This document shows, piece after piece, positions 22,465 to 34,400 of a DNA stretch of 64,000 nt. Origin of the DNA: Cyclina sinensis (Eukaryota; Mollusca; Bivalvia; Venerida; Veneridae); the NCBI GenBank assembly GCA_012932295.1, contig JAAONU010000002.1:17521388-17585387 (forward strand). Reading direction: 5' to 3'. Each line of letters starts with the position of its first letter. Within the stretch, counting starts at the first letter, position 1. Made by a program: the position numbers and the translations under genes. The notes under the pieces were generated by a model that had not been told where the DNA came from, made no database searches, and worked only from the letters and a program-made list of their open reading frames with translations.

Positions 22465-25400
22465 ATGGAAATTATGTTTTTGAAGGGAATTTTGATATTC
22501 TTCATGTGTCTGAATGTACAATGTAGTAAGTATATAATTTAAATACATGTATATATGTAAATACATGTATATACATTGATTAAAGCGAACTACTTAAAGC
22601 GACTGACTCACAGAATTTAGTTGATTGTTTTTCTTTAAAATTTAAAACAATTTTAATATACTATGGAGAAAAACATTATATTATGCTTCTATAAAACAAG
22701 AAAACTGAAAAAAGTTTTGGTTTCACCAGGACCCGTACTCGTGCCTTTTGGTCTGTAAAGGAGCGACGATCTACACCACTGAGCCACAGAGACTAGTTAT
22801 CAAGAATCGTCAAAATTAACGATATAACTTAAGTATCTACCCCGTGACTAACGGGGTATATGTTTTTACTGATAATATTATGTGTTTCTGTAACAACAAA
22901 AAATGAGTCAGTAACTTACTTTAGATATGTTCCTCACAATTACAGCTAGAATTTCTAGATGTATAAACATTTCCTTTTTTCCTTCGTCGACCATCTGTGA
23001 GTCAATCGCTTTAAAATAATTATATACTTTTTACGATGGAAATCTCTTTTTTTCTGTTAAAAATACCTGCAGATATCATTACTGTAAAACAATGCATAGA
23101 TTCGATGGCCAGAACAGAACAGAACATAGGTTTTGTTTTAAATGTCAGTTTTACAATGAAAACAATGACAAATAATTAAAAAGGGCCTACATGATCAAAA
23201 GTAGATCTAATTTTGATTTAGATAAGATATGTATAACGAACCATAAAATAAAACACTTCGTTATACATAGTGCTTACATCAACGTGTGCCAGGTCATTGA
23301 TGCCTTCTTTCATTTTGAAAACCACAAAGTCACTTAGGATGTATAGTCACACATCCTGATACATTGTTAAGTGATCTATACATTACATACTTTATATTCC
23401 TATTGTTTAAATGCCAGATATGAGCATTTTATTTCCGGTCTCATGACCTCATGTATTTCATGGACACGTCAATATCATGTCCCCATGTATTACAATGGAG
23501 TTCATGTACCTTTGAAATTAGAAATTTTGAAGAAACTCGCTCCTGGCCCATAAGGACGTCATGTGACATTACGTTTTTTTAAAATTAAACTACTGTGAGC
23601 GGCAATTGGTAAATACGTGAAAACTCGTTTTATGGAACACACAGTAAGTTTCGCGACCTTATGGGTTCAATCAGTTTGAAATAATTTCAGTTTAAAGTAA
23701 ACTTTCTGGCTTGACTGTCGCCGTCTTTCAAGAAGAGAACAATATGTTTTAGACCGGCTCTGTACTATATTGACATAACAAATATTTACTTATCATTTCA
23801 AGTTTCTATAAAGGCAATTACAGAAACTGTCCCTACATACGTGTACATACACAAATTTATACAAAAAGTGTAGGTAGTTTACTTTAAACCTGTGGTCTAT
23901 AATATAGACATTGTGTTTGTATACAACAGTTTTACTGTAATATTAGATTTCAGTCGCTAAAGTAGTCTGTTCGCGTGCAACGTTTCTTTTTACAAAATTG
24001 CAAGTGTCTTTGTTAAATAATTACCCTGACAAAAAATGTTCATTCTGTTAGCAGTTTTTTACGAGACGCTCTCATTTACTTTCCATTTAATTATACTTAT
24101 TGCAATTTGAATGTTGATATTCAGTACACTGCTAAAGATAATGTATAAACACTGACTGGTATTTTACATGACTAATGTTTTATCTTAATGATGATACTAG
24201 TTAAACTTTGTATCATGCGACGTAATTATGATGTGGATCAATTAATGATATATCAGCTACTTCTCACAAAGTATCATCATCACCATCACCTTCCGTCATC
24301 ATCATCGTCATCATCTGTCCCATCATCGTCGCCATTGTCGCATATTACATTATTGTCGTTACCATTATAATTATCTTAGTGCATGTAAACTGACCGAGTA
24401 CAAAGATTTCTTGCTAGTCATATGGTCTCGTCGAACAACCATACAAATTACTAGAAACAAAAGAATAAGGTGGCGACTTAGTCATTCTCTTTTTGTTTTG
24501 TGGTTCGATCAGTGTACTATTTACAAAGCCTTCACAGGTGAAATAAGAATGTAACACGTGATATCTTTTTCTCTCGACTCACTACCTCAGAGTCAGGTTG
24601 TCACGCTGGGGAAATGATTGATTTAGAAATATGATACAACAACGGAATGCTTTTAATATTAGCTGTTAATCCTTTCCTCGGATATCCGTTTCTTGTTTTA
24701 TCGTAGAAATGGATGGCGAAATGAGAAAGGGTACGCGGAAAGGACGTGTTTGAAAAAAAAGAGCTCTTTTTTAAATTTCTGCATGGTTATCTTTTCCTTA
24801 CTTTATCAAACAAAGAGAGATATTATTTTGCTATACCTTGTTTATGGTAAAACCAACTGATAGAAAAGAGATATCTTTTCATCCACTGCCGTCTTTCGCC
24901 TACATTTTGTTTTCATTATGGGTGGTGTTTGTTTGAAATAACATCCTCATAGATTTGTTTTCCATAGCTGAACATGCTATTTTGAAGAAGGTGTCAACTA
25001 AATGACCTGTTACACTCTGTCAAGCTGTTTATATTTTAAGCGTGGTGTTCGCTGACGATTTCAATCAGCGAAACATTTACCAAACTCTTGGCAAAATATT
25101 CAACGCAAAATAGAATAGTACTTTTAGATTATACTTTCATACTTTATACATAAATATAATATTTTTGACTATGGTATTTACAGTTGAGGCTCAGTTCAAA
25201 GATATAAGTCGGGTGATTGCACGTATACAAAATGGTTACCGGAAGGACGTCTTGCCGACGAGGACGTCCGGGTCGTACGTCGCTGTCAAAGTCTACCCTG
25301 CCATAGTCCGAATTGACGACCTTGTAAGTAAAAATATTTAAGTCTGATATTTCATGAATTACTGAATAGTTTGACTTGTTTTTGCTATAAGAATTTCGAT

Positions 25401-28400
25401 TTAAGGTGACTGTGTTTTTTAAATGATATTAAACCTAGCACAAAGTTTAAATTCACTAAAACGGAGAGTAACGTCATGATGAAGGGAGTAAACAGATCAG
25501 CTCGACCTAAATTCAGCACATCATTCAGCGCAGACGAGCACCTATTTCATAGTTGTTTTTTGTTGTTGTTTTTTTTTTTCTGTTTGTTTTGTGCTTTTTT
25601 TTTTCATGTATCAAATGTAAACAGACGGTGTATGTTACACCCCATTTAAACAGTAATTGAAAGAAAAGACCTGCGTATGGCGAAATGTTCGTGATATAAA
25701 GATATTTAGCAGTGTCGGTGTCAAGTTCGGGGATGCCGAAAACAACTAAAAGGCTGTCTTTGTTTCTTTTTTTCTTACTTTCTTATTTCCTTTCATTCTT
25801 TCATTTATGGGTGTTTTTGTGTGTTTTCCCGGCTCTCGAGTGTTTTGTGTTTTAATTTTGAACTCTTCTGGGTCCGAAAACGCTCTAAACATAAAGAACT
25901 GGTAAAACTGTCCGAAGGAGATAATGTCTCTTTGGTTGTTGGCATTAATCATGCCGGTGTAAGACTATGCATGTCTATCTCAAATTTCTCATACGGAGTT
26001 CGCACACGTGACCTCATAGTAGTAGTCTGTCTTTGCAATCTATACAACTCTTTTCAAGTAGTAAATAGTTTATATGGTACAAGCGTCAGAATATACTTGG
26101 TGAACTTCCAAAATTTACTTTCAAATTATGTCAACCTGATGCTTGACTCAAACTTTCATTGAAAATCTGCAAAGTTATTTGTTTGTCAGATCGGCCAATA
26201 AGAAAAAAGGACTTTTTTTTAATATCGCAACATAATCCGGAAGGAAACAGAATTATACGATTAACAATTAATATTGAACATGGTAATTACAAGAACGAAT
26301 ACAAACAATTTTATTGATTCTTATAGAACTTTCAGCTTTCAAGTATTTAATATTTCATGACTGGAAATGTTTTCAGCCATAGCGAGCGTGTTGCGACCGG
26401 AATGTTTTAATTATTATTCTAAAAGCTAGTTATTAAATAAAACATGAGAAAACGGAGACTATAACAAGAATATTTCAGGTCGCTTATTGACGTGTCTTTC
26501 GTCAATGCAGGCAACACAAATACTCAGTTGTCTGCAAATAATAGAATAGAACAGACAGAACAGAATATTGTCCATCAAATATTAAACAAAAATGGCGTTG
26601 GTATTAACCACGTCAAAACTGTGGCAATAAATAACTAAATAACAATTAAATGTTTTTTTTTATAGTGATTTCGTGTGACTGTAACGAAAATATACACCCA
26701 GACTTAGGAAACTGATTTAACTGATATACTATTCTCAATTACAGGTTTCCATGCTTTTTTTTTTCTATCGCAATTTGCTTGGTTTGTTGGGAGTGAATAG
26801 GTGAATATTTTCACTACAGCTACAACATATTGCAAGAAGACATGAAGTCAATTTTCTAGATTTACTGATATATACAAAATTAAACAGCAGCTGTGCCTGT
26901 CTGTGCCATATGTTCCTTTGTTTGTAAGGACTTTTTAATATAGATTTTCACTTACTATCCTTTCAAAGGAAATCGGTAATATAAATATATAACTCTGATA
27001 TTTAGCTGTGATCCCGGTGTGCTGTTTGTCTGTTGTCAAATACTTGTAGATGTAGTTTTGTAGACACATTTCCCTTTTAAGCAATGCGCAGTTAGTACTG
27101 TAGAACTATTTTCCTTGTGTGCATATTTCTGTCACGACGAAAAGAATGTGACAGGCAATACGTACGAAGCTCTTTTTTATGCCCCCGAAAGGAGGCATAT
27201 AGTTTTTGAACTGTCCGTCCGTCCGTCAGTCCGTCCGGAAACTTTAACAGTGGCAATAACTTTCTTATTAGTAAGTGGATTTACTTCATACTTGGACACT
27301 TGACCTTGACCCCTAATTGACTGTTACCTTGAAGATCCAATTGTCCAAAAACTTTAACATTGGCAATAACTTCTTTATTAGAATGTGGATTTACTTCATA
27401 CTTGGACACAACACCCCTTTGGACAAGGCTTTCCCACCGACCTATATTTGTTTGACCTTGACCCCCGAATGACCTTTACCCTGAAGATCCAGTTGTCCAA
27501 AAACTTTAACATTGTCTATAACTTCCTTATTAGTAAGTGGAATTACTTCATACTTGCTTACAACCCCCTTTGGAAAGACCTTCCCACTGACCTATATTTA
27601 TTTGACCTTGACCCCTGAATGACTTGGTATCTCATTCAAAGTCACAAGCACCAACTTTCGACTTCCATTTTCATCTTACATTAACAGTTCTTGTTTGAAT
27701 TTATCTTGAAATACTTTTTTCTTGACAAGCAGTCTTGGACAAGCTTCCACGACCTATATAATTTTGACCTTGAAATGACTTCACTTTCCATTCAAAACTT
27801 ATACATGATACTTTCTTATAGTATGGATTACTTTACTTCCAATCCCCTTTGAAAAGATTCCCATTTTGAGGCATTGTCAACAAACAGTATCCATTTGAAA
27901 TTTTGAAATAGATATTTATCCTAACAGTTTCACTCAGTATGTAATTTGACCAATTTTTTTTCAAACTTTAATAGTATGATACTTTTTCAAATCTCGCGAA
28001 AAATGATTAAGAACAAACTATCCAGTGCAAAATTGACATTATCAAACATCCACCGGTAATTTTCAAGAAAAATAAATATTAACTTCAAATGGCAGTCATA
28101 AAGCAAACAGTTTCAAAGTAATAATAATACCTAATGACTGTTGAGACGATAGTAATGCAGTCTGTAATCAGTTACAGTAATAATAATACCTAGTGACTGT
28201 TTGAGACGATAGTAATGCAGTCTGTAATCAGTTAAGTTATAATCCTAGTGTTGAGACTATATACCGTATCATTACTATAATAATCCTATGTGTTGAGACG
28301 ATGTATAAATCACGATATAATACCTAATACGTTGAGCATGTCAGTGTCATATCAATGATGTTGAACGATAGTATCAGTATATCATAGTACCGATAGTATC

Positions 28401-31400
28401 TCGTATCATTACGTAATATATACTAAGACTTTAACGATAGTTCAGTCAAAATACATAAAATATACAATGACTGTGAGAATAGTAATGCATGTAATCATTA
28501 CGTGACTGTTACAAAGTCGTATATCAGCACCCCCACCCAATTCATGATGAATATAAGATGTTGAAGAAAATGTCGAAATATATCAGTTTGGCTTCAACTT
28601 AGCTTAAATGAAATTTATTTCTATACAGTTTTGAGCATTTAATCAAAATTATGAAGATATTTATTCTCTTTAACTAGATGTTTTGTTTTGAAACAAATAA
28701 TAATAATGAGTGAACTGCATGTGATTAGCCTCCATTTTCATGTATATATGTCATGTTTAAAAAACTAAGGCGGTTACTTTCAAAAAAACTATGTGTTGAA
28801 AACTTAAAATCCTCTCCTATGCTGATAGAAGGTAATGTTTTAAAACCAATTCTAAAAAAAGAAAAAAAAAGAAATAAATAAAAAAAATGGGTTGAATGGG
28901 GATCGAACCTACGGCCTCCAGTGAAACGGCCTCATATCAACAAGGTACTCTTCATTTGGAAGGTAGAGCCTTACACTACCAATTTCTTAGACAAATTTCG
29001 CATTTTCTTTGATAGTTAAGAAGTTTGAAAATCCGTATGCTGGGTCTCTATTTTGGGCTGCCTGTCTGTAAGACTGGCAGACACATACGCTGCCTGTCTG
29101 TAAGCCTGACACACACACATACGCTGCCTGTCTGTAAGCCTAACAGACACATACGCTGCCTGTCTGTAAGCCTAACACACACATACGCTGCCTGTCTGTA
29201 AGCCAGTCACACACATACGCTGTCTGTCTGAAAACCTGACAGACACACACATACGCTGCCTGTCTGTAAGCCTGACACACACGTACGCTGTCTGTCTGTA
29301 AGCCTGACAGACTCATACGCTGACTGTCTGTAAGCCAGACACACCCACATACGCTGCCTGTCTGTAAGCCAGACACACACGTACGCTGCCTGTCTGTAAG
29401 CCTGACAGACACAGACACATACGCTGCCTGTCTATAAGTCTGACACACACATACGCTGCCTGTCTGTAAGCCTGACACACACATACGCTGCCTGTCTGTT
29501 AGTCTGACAGACACATACGCTGCCTGTCTGTAAGCCAGACACACACATACGATGCCGGTCTGTAAGCCAGACACACACATACGCTGCCTGTCTGTAAGCC
29601 TGACAGACTCATACGCTGCATGTCTGTAAGCCAGACACACACATACGCTGCCTGTCTGTAAGCCAGAGACACACATACGCTGCCTGTCTGTAAGCCAGAC
29701 ATACACATACGCTGCATGTCTGTAAGCCTGACAGACACATACACTGCCTGTCTGTAAGCCTGACACACACATACGCTGCCTGTCTGTAAGCCTGACACAC
29801 ACATACGCTGCCTGTCTGTTAGTCTGACAGACACATACGCTGCCTGTCTGTAAGCCAGACACACACATACGCTGCCTGTCTGTTAGCCTGACACACACAT
29901 ATACTGCCTGTCTGTAAGCCTGACACACACGTACGTTGCCTCTATGCGTAGTAAAGTCCGTCTGTCCGTAACATTTTAGTATCTATTTAGCCTTTAGATG
30001 TGGAGTTAATATAAAGTTTGACCATTAGAATTCTAAATGAACGGAAAAGATTGAATAAAAAGAAAGAATCTATATGAGTTTGTTAATCATAGTACTTGTG
30101 TATTCGGAACAGTTAGCCATTCGGACAGAAAATACGTCCACGACTTGTTGCTACTACAATGTAATACGAGGCGTCCAACCTAAACTCGTCAGGCGAATGA
30201 AGTAATATTTTACCTATGTTTTTCTTTTCACCAATCATTTTATAATCTGTAGTCGATTTTTCGCCAGAAATTGATTTTAGACCACTCAGACCAAGATGTA
30301 AAATACGAGACAACAAATTTATTAGAATCGTTTAGAACAACAGCGCTAACAACTTCGCTGTGAACTTAGAGAAAACGGCAACTATTAAACCTGCATGGCG
30401 TCTATAATTTTCTCCACACGAATTGTTAAACTATTTCTATGAATTATTTATCAGTTGATTTTATAACTTAATTATGTTTGGAAATTTCTCTTGATTTAGG
30501 CTTTTAAAACGTTTTTTAACGTTAATCCAATGTGTATTTTAAAGAGCGCACTGGTTCCGTAGTTTAAATCAGACGATTTTATCAGGAAATAATCGCTCGT
30601 TTTGATTTGCTTACAGACAAAGTCTATCGGGACAGTCATAAAATAATAATTTCTAATCGGACATTTAGGAAAATTCCGTTATATATTTAGATCGATGGCG
30701 CGTTTTTGATTGGTACCTACTATTACTTGGTCTTCTAACCGCCTGGTTGAGGATTTTCTTGCATTAATTATTTCTGAAGATCTTTGTCATTGCGAAGACA
30801 TGGCTCCTAGTTTGAAAAGGAAAGGTTAGAAACCGACTATGAGGTCTTAAGCAAGATTCAGTTTTTTTTTTTTGGTAATTGTGTCTTAATAGGTAGATTG
30901 CTTCATGTGCTTGACAACACGTTTACAAACCCAGATCCATGTTTTCTAGTGGAACATCGAGGCCTGTTCTAGGCACATCACAAGAACCATATATAGATCA
31001 AAATTAACTTTTCGCCTACATAACTGAAATAACTAAACTACTGTTGAAATTGTTGGGGGAAAAACGAGGTATCATAGTTTATTAAGAGTTTTTTTATTAT
31101 TTTTTTTTTCATTTATTTATTTTTTTAATATCAAGAGGGAAGCATCTTACAGCTCTACTGTAATTTTCATCTTGACAAATTGTGTATATTTTTGTATATA
31201 AATGAGTTTATTACTGTCTTAATATATTTAAATATCGGAAAGTTTTTGTGTATGTAATTAGTAAGGGTTGATTGTCACGATGATACACGTCTGCTATGTA
31301 TGTCTTGTTTTTGTTTTGAGGTTCTATCCTTTTTTTTCAGGATGCTCAAAGAGAGGAACTTTCTTCCACCATAAGTTTATCTCTGGTAAATATCTAAAAC

Positions 31401-34400
31401 GAGGGTTTATTGAAATGAAAATATTTGTTTTATACGTCTCCATGGCAACGCTTTCAATATTATTCACAGTCTCTGATTTCCATCCTATATTACCTGAAAT
31501 ATTCATTGTGACGGTATAAAGAAACTGCGATGAAATCTGAGGTTTAAATATCACAAAGTAGTAATAATACTTGGAGAAATATTGACGCGAAATTTTACTG
31601 TCTACCTGCCGTTTGTTCCATCACACATGAACTGAAATGCCGTGAAAACTGAAATTATTTAAGTGGAAACCACACGACAGTTTCAGACAAGACTAATCAA
31701 TAAAATTGTTGTTGATGGTTCATGATGGTTGTTGATGAGCAATTAATTTTGAATATTTTGCGATAAGGAAAAACATTACTGCTCAATATAACATTATAAA
31801 TCTAAAACTGCAGACTTTTTGTGGCATTATTTTGATATCTAAGATAGTGAATGCATTTGCAATAACAGTTTTTCTGTCCGCCATTATAAAGTTCTTTTCT
31901 ATTTTAAAATAGCTGATTGCCTTTCTTTGTGTTGAAACAACCTTGTTTTGGAATCATTTTTAAAAATAATACTGCTTTTTTCTGTGTTACAACATTTATT
32001 GTCTGTAAGATTCAACTTAGCTGCTTTCCCCATTAATGAGATAACTGATCAGTAAAATGAACAAAAAAGTATGTTCATCTTTCTTCTTTTCATTCTAGTA
32101 CTGGACAGATGAGAGGCTGGCGTGGGACCCCAGGGACTATGGAGGGGTCACAGAGGTACGCGTACCCGCCTCTTCTATCTGGCTTCCTGATATAACCGTC
32201 TACAATACGTAAGTTCAAGATCATATTTCAATCCTGCCTTTTGTACCATAAGAATGTCAAAATTCACCAAATGTCCATGTTTACTCGTGAAGAGAAAAAG
32301 AGAGACAAAAAGTTGAGGGCAAAAAGCAAGTGTGATCTGAAAATGCATACAGATAATTCATATACCTCTATGGTCTGCATGGAATTAGCAAAGGTGTAAA
32401 TCGTCCTTAAAATGCCATTTTTGTCATTTTTTTTAACAGACTCTTATTTTTTCAGAATATCTCCACCCGAGGAGGTGCGAGACCAGCTCGTGGAGGTTTC
32501 GAGTCTAGGTCGTGTACTCTTTATAAGGAACGTGCACGCTCGCTCCTATTGTCACGTGGATTTAACATGGTTCCCACGTGACCAGCACACGTGCGAACTG
32601 ATCTTCAGCTCATGGATTTATCCCAGTCAGGTTTGCACGATCTTCTAAACTGTCTTATCTATTCCTACTCAAAGGGAAAGGAATATTCTGGAAGGGAAAA
32701 AAACATCAGATACAAAGCTGAATAAAGACTAAATATACATGGACACACACTGTACACCATAATGTCCGACCAAATCAAAAACAAATAATTTTAAAGCGGT
32801 TTTAAATAAATCAATGTAAGAAAACTAAAATTACAGATTTCGACCTTTAGACAAGAATGATTGTTAGCAAATATATGGTGAATAAATAAAGGACTAAATT
32901 TTTCTGTACAGAAAGTGATGATGGAGTTCATGCACGTAAACACGAGCAGTACAGATGTACCGGTGCTTGCTGATACTGACCCTAAGATTATAAACCTTGA
33001 CGGTCACAAATGGCAGCTCCGAGGACGCAAAGCTAGAGCTGAGATCAATCTACTCACTTACTCATGCTGTTTAGGTACGTTACCCGAATCTGACTGACCT
33101 ACTTTAATAAAATGAAAGCGTCCATCTATGAATTTGGACCATGCAAGGGAATGTTCAAGGCCGTTTTTCCTACCAACTTGCTCCTGTTGTTTCGGAATGC
33201 CTCTTTATTTTGGCCTTACTACTTTTATGAAAATTTGGAGCTGAAAGGGATATTAAGATTATTGTCCCACTAATTTACTCCTGCTGTTTGAGAACGCTTG
33301 TTTATTTTGGCTTTATTACCTTTGTAATATTAACGCGTCCATCTCGCATAACAAGATTGCACCTTAACTCTGGGTTTTATACGGTAAACAGAAAACTGGT
33401 TTCATAATTCAGGTAATATCTATTCAAACACACCAATGCTGTGCTGCAGGGACTATTTTAGTTTTACCTAGTCTGTAGTTTTCAGCTGAATTAAATAGCT
33501 TTTACTGGTTTCCGGTACTCTCTGGGTATAAACTACATGCCAGATCAAACGAAACAAAACAAGTACATAAATCTTCAATGATGTCAAAACACTTTTAAAT
33601 AATCTTCAGAGTCTTTCTCCACCGAGAATCCGTGTCATAATAAATAACATTTTATGACCAGTGTATTACTTTCACAACATTGAAAGAAATGTTTCGCGAC
33701 AGGGATTATATTTCCTGTGAGGCATTAATAGAAAATCAATATAAAATTGTGCTATATCAAATTCCCTGTATTTATGAAGCTGCAGATACGACATGTTCGA
33801 GTCTCAGTACAGTTTGCAAGCTATGTAGTTATTTTGCAATCAGGAGGGACAAAACCTTAACTTACCACGAGGGTCAGTCAGCTTTTTAAAAGGACAACTA
33901 GAGGCACAATTGATACAGCCCAATTTAGCTATGCCTAGGCGAGAGTAAAACCTTCTTATCAAAAATAACGGTTTTAATTACCGTGGGGTATCGAAAGTGT
34001 TTATCTGGAGAGACCAAACAATTAGAATGAATATTTAATTATATTAACGTATTATAATGGCTATAAATCGAGTACTAGTCTCGAGTACAGCCGACATAAA
34101 TTATGTTTACTGATTTCAGAGTCTATCTATTGCAACACAACAAAAATCATATTGTAACTTTTTTCTTGTCAATGACTTTTTCAGAAGAGTCATACGTACA
34201 GTTAAAGATCGCCTTGACCGTGAAGAGAAATTCCTCACTAGTTACTGACATGTTTATAATCCCGATGCTCGTGATTTCCGTGCTAGTGCCATTCCAGTTT
34301 TTACTGCCTAGTAGAACGTCACAAAGGCCGTTATTTGGTAAGATCTTTTGATAATATGCGTATTGAAGATACTTTCAATTTTTTAAACCGTAATTCACTG

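Noticed and set aside
29140..29928. 262-codon open frame and two shorter overlapping ones on the minus strand
   Set aside because: They are translations of a 32-36-bp minisatellite open in several phases; no start context, no domain, and located in an intron.
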